Assembly (NCBI GenBank): GCA_905116865.2
Contig: CAJHNH020006668.1
Span: 1,139,912 to 1,203,911 of the forward strand
Length of the DNA: 64,000 bases
Source of the DNA: Candidula unifasciata
Lineage: Eukaryota > Mollusca > Gastropoda > Stylommatophora > Geomitridae
Direction of reading: 5' to 3'
Below the pieces are notes generated by a model. It searched no databases. It was given only the letters and a program-made list of their open reading frames with translations, and had not been told where the DNA came from. The position numbers were made by a program, and so were the translations under genes. Shown piece by piece: positions 10,761 through 21,419 of this stretch (position 1 is its first letter; each line of letters begins with the position of its first letter).

Positions 10761-12085
10761 TTGTTATATTGTGAAGCTTGCTAATATACTTTCCGTTCGG
10801 GTTTATATCTTTTCTTGATAAAACTAAAAGGCAAGGGAAGAAATAACTGGCTTCTTGTTAATGATGCCAGACAATAAAACATCTGCGCGTTTGGGGTAGA
10901 AAATGATAAAAGGGTACAACTTAGAACCTACAATTAGACAACGTAACTGTTACTTTTCCAGAAAATGCTAAAAAAATTCAAACTTTAAAACACACACCAC
11001 ACCCCCACCCACACAAACAAACAGACAAAAAGAAAACCTCAACATGAATAATACAAATAAAAGGTTAAGGCTAAAAGTGTACAATGACGCACGGATTTGT
11101 TGTTGATCGTCTATCAGAAGTGATGAAGATTTTTTTTATCATAAGTAGTATTGATCAATGATTATGAGTACGAAGGTGTCTGATTGGTCTAATATGAACC
11201 TGGAAAGTTCTCGAGCTGTACGGACAAAAGTGGAAGCCGCAGTAAGTGTGGGATTAGCGCTACGGTTCTTTTTAGTCTGGCTCCGTTTCTCTGCCTGTGC
11301 AACTGCCGCTGCCTGGCAGGCCGATGTACCATGCCCGAAGGATGCACGCACGGAGTAATTTCGTGTGTGTGACACACATGAAAGACATCCACTCACATGT
11401 CACAACTGAAGGGTCAAAAGAGTTAATGTCTTGACAGTGACCAATCATCACAAGAAGACAGGCAACACTGTATAGTCACATCCTTGGGCCAGACAGAGAA
11501 AACCTTTTAAAAACACATACATAGTTTTTGTGAGTAGAAGAGGTTGAGTAGTGCAGGGTGTGGAGAGAAAGTGGAGGGGGAAGCAACCCCACCCCCCCCC
11601 CCCCACAAGGACCGCAAACGGAGCGACTAACACTCGGTGACCAAAAGATTCACTTTTCGGATGAGAATCCTCCAAGTAAAAATCTCATAAATCCCATTCA
11701 ATCGTCATCCCCCACACCCACATCCCGAAGTCCGAACACAGTGGGGTATATTACAAGAAAAAGTGTATGTATGTGTGTGTGGGAAAAGGGGGAGGGAGGT
11801 ATTGTCCAGTGGCGAGGCCGTATGTATCGGGCTTTGAATATCCATGGTTCACTGGCAGGACTAGGGCGTTCGGTTCATTGGTGCAACTGTCAAGGCGATC
11901 CTTGGGGATTGTCGCTGAAGTTATAAGAGTCGGCTGTCATTCCACAGAGGAAGACAGAGCCGGCTGTAGTAAACCCGAGACAGAATGAGGTCTATCCCCT
12001 CGACCTTAAACTCATGAATTTTACTGAAAGTCAGCAACGGTCAACCGTCTTCGGTCACCACGCATATATATATATGATTCCAGGC
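10761..12085. other. No gene seen over 1.3 kb
   Basis: Mixed AT-rich sequence with a C-rich patch at 11590-11605. Several frames of 65-120 codons exist on both strands but none shows domain features or splice context. Confidence 0.4.
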
Positions 12086-12140
12086 CAGTGGCTCTCAATC
12101 TTCCTAACGCCGCGACTCGTTAATACAATTTCCTCATGTT
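12086..12140 (-). mobile_element. SPIN-like hAT fragment
   Basis: Reads CAGTGGCTCTCAATCTTCC, then GCCGCGAC, TTAATACAATT and CCTCATGTT. This is the reverse complement of the right end seen at 13205-13257 and 43095-43142 (AACATGAGGAACTGTA...GCGGCATT...GAG). It breaks off at the ATG of that shared phrase. Confidence 0.7.
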
Positions 12141-12175
12141 TCCATCTAAGACGGAATGTACCTGCCGCGGAGGCA

Positions 12176-12505
12176 AGCAACAAACAGTCTGCATACAAAC
12201 AAGACGGATCTGTAAAACAGATGTGCTGGCAACTCTTAAGTCCTGGAACAAGACAGAAGTCCTGAAGTAAGTGAATAATCTGAGCTTTCCACTGGAGTTT
12301 ACAGCCGATGAACTTGAAGAAAAGGAAGAGAAGGAGGAAAAAAGAAGAAGAAGAGATGTGGAGGAGGAAGAAGAAGAAGAAGAAGAAGAAGAAGAAGAAG
12401 AAGAAGAGAAGAAGAAGAAGAAGAAGAAGAAGAAGAAGAAGAAGAAGAAGAAGGGAGGAGAAGTAAGAAAAAGAAGAAGAAGAAGAGGGGAGGGGAAGTA
12501 AGAAG
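12176..12505 (+). mobile_element. Family D retroposon (5'-incomplete) with long (GAA)n tail
   Basis: Begins within the family at CAACAAACAGTCTGCATACA and continues through ACGGATCTGTAAAAC and GAGTTTACAGC. Then comes a purine tail at about 12318-12505 with GAA, GAAAAA and GAGG variants. It shows directly how a family D tail can grow into a GAA microsatellite. Confidence 0.85.
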
Positions 12506-13013
12506 AAGATGACGAAGAAGAAGATTATTATTATTACTTACTCTGATACCTACAGCTCAGTTTCTCTAAAAATGTGAATCAAAGTCAATGAATGTAGTAT
12601 CCACACTACGTTGGTGGCTCCCAGGAACCCGCTAATGTTTCACATACCTCTAGATAATAAGCCAGCACAATGGAATCTGCCAACCATGGCTAGTCTTGAA
12701 TGCTGGGAATTCAGTAAACACATCATAAAGACCTATGCGTGTTATTTGGCCTATGTCTGTTTAACAAAGGAATATCGGGAAGCTATTGTGGTAAAAGAAT
12801 TCTCATAGTTCTAGACTTCCTGTACCAAATAACTGTGATACTCTGTTATATACTGTTCAAAGATAAAACATATAGTTATCTGATGGCGCTTCTTGTTTTA
12901 AAAAACTGCGTGTGTTTATATTATTTTATCAGTTGGTGAGAAAGCCCGTACGATAAAAATTATTATTTATTCAGAGACACAAGAACTGACTAGTGATTGA
13001 TTGAACGCCAGAG
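12506..13013. other. No gene seen
   Basis: AT-rich; two overlapping plus frames of 65 codons are unrecognised. Confidence 0.35.
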
Positions 13014-13160
13014 CAGCTGTTCTTAACCTGTGTGTCGCGACTTTTTTTTTTTTTGCGGTCGAACAGGGGTCGCCTAAAACGATCGAAAAAAAAAAACCAG
13101 ATTCACTGAAGTTATAAAGTAGCAACGGAAATAATTTTACTGATGGGGGGGGGGGGGGGG

Positions 13161-13198
<38 letters not shown>

Positions 13199-13257
13199 CA
13201 CCACAACATGAGGAACTGTAGCAAAGGATCGCCGCATTAGGAAGGTTGAGACCGCTG
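13014..13257 (+). mobile_element. SPIN-like hAT MITE with expanded G tract
   Basis: Starts CAGCTGTTCTTAACCTGTG, with GTCGCGAC, then AACAGGGGTCGCCTAAAACG, AAGTAGCAACGGAAATAATT, a G run of about 50 bases, then GGTCACCACAACATGAGGAA, and ends GGAAGGTTGAGACCGCTG. The ends are imperfect inverted repeats. The order matches the non-autonomous SPIN hAT element as I remember it. The element has no transposase and no clear 8-bp target duplication. Confidence 0.85.
13142..13197. repeat. Poly-G tract inside the SPIN-like copy
   Basis: About 50 G with a single A. It sits where the copy at 42968-43142 has only five G (CTGGGGGTCACC). Confidence 0.95.
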
Positions 13258-13554
13258 ACCTAGGGTATTCTTGTGTGCAGTTTTAACAGTATCACTAATT
13301 TAATTACAAAGACGTTGAATGTCAAATTTACGACACAATTACGTTCCTTACAGTAGCTATGAGTAAGAAAGCGCCATCGGATACTTATTAGTTTTTTTGT
13401 TTTTTTTTAAACAGTATTTAAGACAGCAAATCAAATATTCTGTCTACTTAGAATGTCTTGCGACGCCATTCTATGCGAGGCATAAGCCATAGCATTTCAT
13501 GCATACACCATAGGTGGAGAAAACGTAGAGAACAACGAAATGGAAAAATAACAT
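13258..13554. other. No gene seen
   Basis: Unremarkable spacer. Confidence 0.3.
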
Positions 13555-13700
13555 CAGAGAAAATCTACAACAGCACTATCTGTCTACGACCGTGGCAGCC
13601 AGACGATCAAGCAACAGAAGCTTTTACCACGGCCGACTCTATTTATCTGGAGAAGGCGGTGCTTACACCTTCCTCGACACCCAGAAACGGTAAAAGAGGA
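13555..13700 (+). repeat. Dispersed repeat (local family F), copy 1, leading into GAA tail
   Basis: The phrase GAGAAAATCTACAACAGCAC...TCTGTCTACG...AGGCAGCCA-like is shared with 40695-40784. The GAA tract directly follows, so this may be a retroposon body with its tail. Class not recognised. Confidence 0.4.
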
Positions 13701-13712
13701 AGCGAAGAAAGA

Positions 13713-13838
13713 GAAGAAGAAGAAGAAGAAGAAGAAGAAGAAGAAGAAGAAGAAGAAGAAGAAGAAGAAGAAGAAGAAGAAGAAGAAGAAGAAGAAGAAG
13801 AAGAAGAAGAAGAAGAAGAAGAAGAAGAAGAAGAAGAA
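13713..13838. repeat. (GAA)n microsatellite
   Basis: About 42 uninterrupted GAA units. The 217-codon plus frame is a poly-Glu artefact. Confidence 0.97.
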
Positions 13839-13844
13839 ACGTCC

Positions 13845-14115
13845 CACAGGGCTCGCGATCTATTCTTCATTATTCTATCCTGTGCCACTGTTCTAATGTC
13901 ATGGACGGAATCTATTTTAGCACCTTTGGCCTCTCCCATCAACAATCGTCTTAGGGGTTTTTTCTTTTCTTCTGTGGATGTCCTCGTCTCCTCAATCCAT
14001 ACGTTTCTCATTTCAGTGCCTATTTTTTATGTTCGCTTCTCCCCCACGCTGTTTTCAAAATATCGCCATCTCCTTTGTCGCATCACTAGTGATACCATCT
14101 GTTGTCCGTAAATGT
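13845..14115 (-). mobile_element. LINE 3'-end fragment, family G
   Basis: The complement aligns with 53270-53585 and 7684-7911 (shared phrases around GGCCTCTCCCATCAACAATC and its variants). It carries stops and small gaps. Inactive. Confidence 0.55.
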
Positions 14116-14144
14116 CTCTTATACTGTCTGTCGCCTAACTAGCC

Positions 14145-14425
14145 ACAGTAAACAACATCCTCTCCCGAAAGCTGAGGTATTTTAGACATGACAAGCGACA
14201 TAGTGTTCTGGAGACAACGGCGATTGAGGTGCAGTTTCTGGAAAACGAAGCAGATGTCGAAATCCGCGAAGGTGGATAAGGACATTAGGATACACTGGCT
14301 ATGAAAGCACATAGGGCTGGAGGCCTGACTAGCGAAAGAGAGACTTTCAGGCGTGCCGTGAAAAAAGCGACGCTCCGAAAAGGACATACTGACCGATTGA
14401 TTGACTGACTGAGCCACAGTTTGTG
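14145..14425 (+). mobile_element. LINE 3'-end remnant, family C
   Basis: Translated phrases such as ILSRKLRYFRH, KAHRAGGLTSERETFRRAV and KATLRKG match the family C tails at 34040, 35955, 17826 and 46720. Those resemble the C-terminal region of RTE-like non-LTR reverse transcriptases (pattern: GRPTRRW, then E-A-GELARDR-SFR). In-frame stops show decay. Confidence 0.6.
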
Positions 14426-14918
14426 TAGTGTTATTCAAGTTTTCGAAGTCACCCCCCCCCCCTTTTTCCCCGCAGTCGCCCCTATTTTCACTACCATTTT
14501 TGATCGCCTCATTTGTCTGTTTTTATTTGACCCCATCTGACTCATTACTTTAGAAACCAACCGGAACAACGATACAGCTTCGTGTGGATTACTGTCCTTG
14601 CTGCCATGACAGCAACACCGTGATCCCTGACCAGCTCAGTACTGCTGTACGCTCGTCCTTCAGTATGGTGACATTGTCCACTAGAAGTGACCGCCTCAAC
14701 TCAGAGGATTTGTAGTTTCCCCACTGGCTTTCTCTTGTTTGACAAGCCCTCTACTAAAATTGCCCGCTGTGGTAACATTGTCCACTTCTCTCTTGTCCGA
14801 TATGTCCTCTACGGCCCGCTTCTGTCGCACTGTATAGGTTTCGCCTGCTGCTGTTATGGTACCCAGTTTTATTCCCACCGACATATCGTCCAGCGCCTCC
14901 AGTTTTCCTGACACCCAC
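14426..14918. other. No gene seen
   Basis: Spacer with a C10 run at 14452-14462; it merges into the degenerate start of the 51-bp array. Confidence 0.35.
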
Positions 14919-15475
14919 ATGCCCTCTAACGCCAGCTTGTGCTACGACGTCCGCCATGTCCTCTAACGCCAGCGTGTGCTACGATGTCCGTTTTATGACG
15001 TCTGGCATGGCCTCTAACGCCAGCTCGTGCTACGATGTCCGTTTTATGACGTCTGGCATGGCCTCTAACGCCAGCTTGTGCTACGATGTCCGTTTTATGA
15101 CGTCTGGCATGGCCTCTAACGCCAGCTTGTGCTACGATGTCCGTTTTATGACGTCTGGCATGGCCTCTAACGCCAGCTTGTGCTACGATGTCCGTTTTAT
15201 GACGTCTTGTGCGTCCTCTAACGCCAGCTTGTGCTACGACGTCCGTCATGTCCTCTAACGCCAGCTTGTGCTACGACGTCCGTTTTATGACGTCTGGCAT
15301 GTCCTCTAACGCCAGCTTGTGCTACGACGTCCGTTTTATGACGTCTGGCATGTCCTCTGACGTCAGCTTGTGCTACGACGTCCGTTTTATGACGTCTGGC
15401 ACGCCCTCTGACGTCAGCTTGTGCTACGACGTCCGTTTTATGACGTCTGGCATGTCCTCTGACGTCAGTTTCAGT
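14919..15475. repeat. Minisatellite, 51-bp unit, about 11 copies
   Basis: Unit CCTCTAACGCCAGCTTGTGC, TACGATGTCCGTTTTATGAC, GTCTGGCATG plus one base. The length is a multiple of three and lacks stops in one frame per strand, so 100-140-codon frames appear on both strands. Right-hand copies have CTCTGACGTCAG instead of CTCTAACGCCAG, showing a spreading variant. Confidence 0.95.
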
Positions 15476-15652
15476 CACAGTGTCCAGTTCAGAACTGCTA
15501 GTGGGATTTTTATCAAATCCCAAGCTAAGTTGACCAAAAAACCCAGCAATACAAAAGAACAAAAAAAACAAAAACCCAAGATTGGTAGAAAGTACAAATT
15601 GTATAGTTTCGAAACGAAACATTTACCCACTTTTATATAAGGATATTTTTGT

Positions 15653-15654
<2 letters not shown>

Positions 15655-15720
<66 letters not shown>

Positions 15721-15955
15721 CCCCCCCCACCCCCCCCCCCAAGCTTCAAAAATCTGAACCCAAAAGCGCCAAATAAAAAAGCCCAGATCTAGGGGTAAAA
15801 ACCCATCATTGGCCAGCCCTGGTCCAGTTCTCCGCCCCCCCCCCCCCCCCCCCCCCCAAGATTCCAAAATCTGAACCCAAAGCGACAAATTAAAAAAGCC
15901 CAGATCTAGGGGTAAAAACCCATCATTGGCAGCCCTGGTCCAGTTCTCTGCCCCG
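15655..15955. repeat. Poly-C plus about 98-bp unit, tandemly duplicated
   Basis: A C-rich tract (15655-15740) precedes a unit with AATCTGAACCCAAAAGCG, AGCCCAGATCTAGGGG and CCCTGGTCCAGTTCTC. This is followed by a second C run (15834-15857) and a second copy ending GTTCTCTGCCCCGTGAG. The C tracts sit where the second copy has just CCCC. Confidence 0.9.
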
Positions 15956-16033
15956 TGAGTAGCAGCAAACACCTACACTTTTTCTCCACGCACGCAGACA
16001 CACACACAAACAAACCGAAAGATATATATATAT

Positions 16034-16036
<3 letters not shown>

Positions 16037-16117
<81 letters not shown>
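16037..16117. repeat. (GA)n microsatellite with short (TA)n lead
   Basis: About 40 GA units preceded by TATATATATATA. Confidence 0.97.
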
Positions 16118-16119
<2 letters not shown>

Positions 16120-16289
16120 TCACAGCCCAAGCCGCGATATATAATGTGACTCCCAGTAGCATCACTTCATTTCGCCACGAAACAGATATCTAAGCCTCGA
16201 TTAGGGATGAATGTAAACGGACACTTGGCTGCAAATTTCAACTACTCTAACATGCTTAGAGAAGAAATACAATCTAGAATACGATCCGG

Positions 16290-16975
16290 AAAAAAAGTAT
16301 GCTATGCCCTTCAACGTCCGCTAAAGTCAAAGTGTCTGTCTCGCAACACCAATACCAAAATAAAAAAAAAATATTGATAAGACAAGTCGTTTTATACGGC
16401 CATGAAACTTGCATAATTAAACTTTCGAAAACAAAGTCTCAGGACGAATCCTAGGAACCATCAAAGATGCAAACAGCGGATAATGGAAAGTGAAAAGTAA
16501 CAATACAATTAATAATCTGTTTAATCACCACTGATCACTGGCATCACGAGGGCTAATAGACTGAAACTGCTGAGGCATACTGGGAGGAATGTCAGATGAG
16601 ATGTAAAAACTGTCTCATAAGGGCGCTAAATGGTCGGAGACCACGAGGTAGACCAGGAAGACTGCGGAGAGAGAAAATCCAGACAGACCTACAAACACTT
16701 AGTGTCACCAAAAGGAAAGAGAGAGCCAACCAGAGAGATGAATGGAGGCGGGTGATATCTGCAGCAGTGAACCTCAAGGGCTCGGAATGCTGAAGAAGGC
16801 CAACCAGAGAGATGAATGGAGGCGGGTGATATCTGCAGCAGTGAACCTCAAGGGCTCGGAATGTTGAAGAAGGCCAACCAGAGAGATGAATGGAGGCGGG
16901 TGATATCTGCAGCAGTGAACCTCAAGGGCTCGGAATGTTGAAGAAGAAGAAGAAGAAGAAGAAGAAGAAGAAGAA
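16290..16975 (+). mobile_element. LINE ORF2 C-terminal remnant, family B, with (GAA)n tail
   Basis: The left part translates, in shifting frames, to LYGHETCI, RLKLLRHTGR and NGRRPRGRPGRLRRE, then DEWRRVISAAVNLKG. These match the order of the thumb and C-terminal region of non-LTR reverse transcriptases (LYGSETW, RL-WLGH, RGRP, WRR). Frameshifts and stops break it. The last about 74 bp (NQRDEWRRV...GSEC part) is present three times in tandem (about 16726-16946) before a (GAA)10 tail ending near 16975. Confidence 0.75.
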
Positions 16976-17825
16976 GCTAATGATCGGTTAATCCATACCC
17001 ACACAAGTCTACAGGCTACTCCTAGTTCGTGTATCTGTTATGGGTGCCCTAGTTTTAACTTCTTTACAGGCCCAACTTTTTGGCTTGCCACCCAGGAAGA
17101 AGTTACTGAATCTCAGGGCTGTAAAATCCTTCAAGTCAATTAACAGGCAAGCTGCTTATAGACACACATTCATATGCAGGTTTTGCCCCTAGGAAAAACA
17201 GGTGCCAGTATCCCAAAATATCTATTACAATAGCGCTGAAAAAAAAATGATGCCTAGAAAGAGGTGCTGGTACTGATTACCGTTGCGTACCACCAGGGGA
17301 AGAGCCAGTCCATATGCCATCCTCTAATTCACAACATAGTTATGAAACCTATTACCCCTATCTAAATCGCGCCGCTTATTTGTATGTCCCCTGCGTGTTG
17401 TGTTGGTATTTCGCCCTTTAAATAAGTACACTGCGTTGGTTTAATCCCACGTCCTAGTTCTCCCAAGTCTAACAACTGACTGTGTAAGTAAGTGCGTGCA
17501 CTTACGTTCAAGCCCCATGCGCTGTCCCTGTCTATTATCTCCTACATAGCTCAGTCACAAGTGTGCCTAGGTCTAGTTCTTAGTAGGGGGTTCATAACAA
17601 CACGAACTCTATTGTAGAGTACAGGGAAATCGGCTTTAAAGAACGTCACTCGTTTATCGAATGCCTAGTCAACTTTTGTTCAGGTCATCATAAACTTGGG
17701 ACCCACCTTTGACGCAAGTTCGGAATGGCACTCGTGTCGAAGGCGTACGTCAACAATCTCTGAGATGATAGGGGGTTATACTTTATAAATATGCAATCAG
17801 GTATGGCTCTTGACAAAGCAATATA
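16976..17825. other. No gene seen over 850 bp
   Basis: No recognisable element or coding frame. Confidence 0.4.
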
Positions 17826-18055
17826 GTCATCATCATCATGTAGCAGGTCATTTGCACAACCTCGCTCTCGTCGCGGTCTGCCTGCACGAAACTCGGTTCT
17901 TTCGCCTGCTCTCCCGCCTCATTCAAGGAGTCAGTTATATCCTGTGCCCATCTTCGTGTTGGTCGGCCCTTGCCCCTTCTTCTTGGTACCATGCCTTCTG
18001 CTATTATTTTTTTCCAAACCACCCTGGCACCTGACATGACCAAAATATTACAGCT
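17826..18055 (-). mobile_element. LINE 3'-end, family C, minus strand, (ATG)n tail
   Basis: The minus frame reads ARVVWKKIIAEGMVPRRRGK, GRPTRRWAQDITDSLNEAGE and ends at a run of ATG codons (the tail, 17826-17840 as CAT on the plus strand). The GRPTRRW-type motif is common at the C-terminus of RTE-like LINEs. The region between AGE and the tail has lost bases relative to the copy at 35955. Confidence 0.7.
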
Positions 18056-18228
18056 TTCGAGACCAGATGCTGTTTATTAGCCAATCTTTCTTGATGTTCA
18101 AATCTTTTAAAATGTCAGTATTTGTTCTGGTAAATAAAACTCTCTTTGTCACAAGCTCTACACCGTGTGTGATTGGATATTTTTATGTGTTCCAAACGAT
18201 GAATAGTCACTGACTTAACAGCCATCTA

Positions 18229-18745
18229 GTGGGAATGCAGCCAGGCCAAACTGCTTATGAGACCTTTTACAGCAGAACATCTGGAAGGAAGGCGAGAGGA
18301 AGACCAAGAAAGAAATGGATTAATGGTGTAGCTGAAACTTGCAAAAAGATAAACACCCCCCCCCCCCCGAGAAGCGCAAGACAAGGGCATAAAACTACGA
18401 CACTGGGCTACAACCTGACATCAGGAAACGACAAAACCGCGACACTGGGATACAACCTGACATCAGTGAAACGACAAAACCACGACACTTGGATACAACC
18501 TGAAGAAGAAGAAGAAGAAGAAGAAAAAGAAGAAGAAGAAGAAAAAGAAGAAGAAGAAGAAAAAGATGAAAAAGAAGAAGAAGAAGAAGAAGAAGAAGAA
18601 GAAGAAGAAGAAGAAGAAAAAGAAGAAGAAGAAGAAAAAGAAGAAGAAGAAGAAAAAGATGAAAAAGAAGAAAAAGAAGAAGAAGAAGAAGAAGAAGAAG
18701 AAGAAGAAGAAGAAGAAGAAGAAGAAGAAGAAGAAGAAGAATCCA
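18229..18745 (+). mobile_element. LINE 3'-end with triplicated terminus and long (GAA)n tail
   Basis: Begins with a frame containing GRKARGRPRKKWINGVAETC, a LINE C-terminal style. After a C11 run, the phrase CGACACTGGGATACAACCTGA occurs three times (about 18399-18502), then 240 bases of GAA with AAA and GAT variants. The 181-codon frame over it mixes relic and tail and is not a gene. Confidence 0.7.
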
Positions 18746-18809
18746 GTAAACAGTCATTAGAACAACTGAGATGATAAAGCAAATTCGTGTCATTGCAGTT
18801 CCTAATTCA

Positions 18810-18975
18810 ACATGCCGGTGGCCCCATTGTGGGGGAAAACAAGAACAGACACAATCAATGCCTCCCCAACAAGTGTCGAAATAGTCAAATGGTGGGGGAA
18901 GGGGGATTAGGGTGTCAGAGTGTATCTGCCTGAGAGGCAAGGAACCAGGAGTCTGTATCCAAAACACTATCGGAA
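18810..18975 (+). mobile_element. Family D retroposon, 3'-incomplete
   Basis: Carries the start side (GCCCCATTGTGGGGGAAAAC, CCTCCCCAACAAGTGTCG) and GAGAGGCAAGGAACCAGGAG, and stops after GTCTGTATCCAAA; the tail half is missing. Confidence 0.7.
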
Positions 18976-19193
18976 ACGGCACTGAAGCCGCAGCAAGGAG
19001 ACAAACATTTCAAACCAGGGAATTCTTGAACGGGACTTCAAAAAAAGGTAGGAAAATATATGGAACATATAGAAAACATTGAGGAAAAACATTAAGTATA
19101 TGCCAGCTTAACAAAACCAAATACAAGGAACAAACACAGGACGTTACGGCAAAACAAGAAGAAGGAATAAAACAGAACGCACACAAAAATACT

Positions 19194-19330
19194 GTTTGCC
19201 ACTGCTACTGGACGGTCGGCCCCCTGACACCACTGTCGAAACCAACGCAAGGCGCATGGCCCGCAGCTGGGATAGAACCCGACACCCCGGCATTACGAAG
19301 CGTTCGCATCGACTTAGCCACAGAGCCGAC
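19194..19330 (-). mobile_element. SINE family A, tail-side truncated
   Basis: On the minus strand: head GTCGGCTCTGTGGCTAAG, a B box changed to GGTTCTATCCC, and the first part of the central domain to GGCAAAC. The remaining 3' domain is absent. Confidence 0.8.
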
Positions 19331-19544
19331 TCTGAAATAATTATATTAAAATGTGTACACGACTGAGATAAGGTAATGATAAACGAAAGAATTTTATGAA
19401 GCATGTGATACTTACCGCGACCACTTTTGACTGTTCAGGCGTGCCCTAAATTCGACCATTTTAATCATTCTTTTTTCATAGGGAAATGATTAGTTCCGTG
19501 TTATGTATGTTAAATACATACATACATCCACACAGACAGACATA

Positions 19545-19815
19545 CAGGGGTTTCTGTGTCGAATTGGTCAGGCCGTTTGCCTTGAGCTCCGAATGTCGTG
19601 TGTTCGTTTCACGACTGCGTCAACGGGGCAATATTTACGGAGACCTGGGGTGGAGGGGAGGGAGGGGGGATAGTTAGCATAATCTACTGTATTCAAGCTT
19701 CGTGCAACGCCCTCGGCAGGGGGCTAGGCGTTCTGCATAGAAATACGGGGTCATGTGGGATGAAACCGGGTGCAATTAAGTCGATCCTCTTGGCTGCAAT
19801 GTGTTTTTTTTTTTA
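19545..19815 (+). mobile_element. Probable tRNA-derived SINE (local family H)
   Basis: TGGTCAGGCCG and TGTTCGTTTC are spaced like pol III A and B boxes. It ends with GGGATGAAACCGGGTGCAAT and TAAGTCGATCCTC. Fragments of the same end occur at 8330-8372 and 20645-20690 (minus) and 43180-43240 (plus), so it is dispersed. Target duplication not determined. Confidence 0.55.
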
Positions 19816-19917
19816 CACCTGCATGCACACACTGATCAGATAGCATCAAGAGTATCTCCGCCACATTTATCAACAGTGGCTGTGTGATAGCAAATTCCCC
19901 AGACATGTGCATACGTT

Positions 19918-20250
19918 TACATCAACTGAATGAGCATGTTTACAAGTGCTAGCGCCCTTGCATTCTGTCCTCTAGACCAACTGAATGAGCATGTTTACAA
20001 GTGCTAGCGCCCTTGCATTCTGTCCTCTAAACCAACTGAATGAGCATGTTTACAAGTGCTAGCACCCTGCATTCTGTCCTCTAAACCAACTGAATGAGCA
20101 TGTTTACAAGTGCTAGCGCCCTTGCATTCTGTCCTCTAAACCAACTGAACGAGCATGTTTACAAGTGCTAGCGCCCGGCATTCTTTCCTCTAAACCAACT
20201 GAATGAGCATGTTTACAAGTGCTAGCGCCCTGCATTCTGTCCTCTGGATT
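19918..20250. repeat. Minisatellite, 55-bp unit, 6 copies
   Basis: Unit ACCAACTGAATGAGCATGTT, TACAAGTGCTAGCGCCCTTG, CATTCTGTCCTCTAA. Some copies have lost two bases (GCCCTGCATT). Confidence 0.95.
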
Positions 20251-21419
20251 CCGGTTGTTGTGGCTGCGGAGGCGCCTCTAGTTCATCAACTGCTTTGGTG
20301 GGGACCAAACCCTTCAGACAATCAATCAATTATTGGAGGATCATTCAGGCTATGTCGGGAGGCATAATGGGCGCCTTTAGGCTTACGATTGCAGAAGAAA
20401 ACCTTAAATGTCATCGAAACGAAATGGAGGTGGGGAGGGGGACACAAATGCTGAACAACACTCATGGAATTACGGAAAATAAGTAGACATCTTGCGACAC
20501 ATTCAAGATAATGAATATCATGGGCTGTCAGAACAAATACAAAGGTAACAATGACCCTCGAGACAGACAAACACAATAAGCAGATTAGCGAAATTCACCG
20601 TAGACAGCAAGATTTCCCTTCCAGACATGCTATTAGTCAAAGTTAAGAGGATCGACTTCGCTACACCGGGTTATGTAACACAGTTCTATATATCTCTGCA
20701 AAAAAAAGCTAACCGTCTGCCGACTGCGTCGTACAAAAACAGCAATTCCGTAGCGCCAGTGACGACTCCCGTGTCAGTTTAAACTGAACCAAGCCGGTGA
20801 AACAACCCACGGTTCTTATTACGATTACCATAGACTAGCCTGTGTCACAGGTGAGAAAGCATGAATGAAAGACCAATTATGCTGTGTCTGGGCAGGACAT
20901 CGTAACAAGTTCACAACGTACTTCGGAGCACGAGGCCAAACGTTTCACTAGGGCCATGGAGACCTCCCGGAGAGACGGAATAAACTGGAGAACTTGCCGG
21001 CACGTGGTAAATATGATAGGGAATGGACAAGTGAAAGATACATATACAGCAGGGTTATTCATCTGGTCCGCGGAGGCCTATCGAGTGGCTTGCGGATAAC
21101 TGCCAATTGAATTGCATCAATATCTTTCTTATGCTGGGGCTTAGGCAGGCCAAACAATTTTCTGAGACCTCAGAGATGTGGTTTTACAGAAGAATGCTTA
21201 CAATACATTGGAAGCCAAAAAAAAAAAAAGGGCAACCAATAGGTTTTGAAAGAGGCGGAAGCTTGAAGACAAGTAATCACCCCGGAACCCACACAGGAAC
21301 CTTTACTGATTATTCACAGCAGCAGCTGGTTATAATATTTCCTATCTCGGCATCGAATGCAGCACAGACGTGCTTCATCGTGTTTTACTCCCATGTCACG
21401 CAATCGTGTTAAATGTCCG
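20251..21419. other. No gene; SINE H fragment at about 20645-20690
   Basis: AGGATCGACTTCGCTACACC is complementary to the SINE H end. A 71-codon plus frame at 20884-21099 is unrecognised. No splice-supported coding sequence seen. Confidence 0.35.

Noticed and set aside
13458..14111. 217-codon frame with poly-Glu
   Set aside because: GAA microsatellite joined by chance to repeat fragments on both sides (family F and antisense family G LINE).
15475..15972. 165-codon Gly-rich minus frame
   Set aside because: Translation of poly-C tracts and the 98-bp duplicated unit.
18229..18774. 181-codon acidic frame
   Set aside because: LINE relic plus (GAA)n tail, not a host gene.
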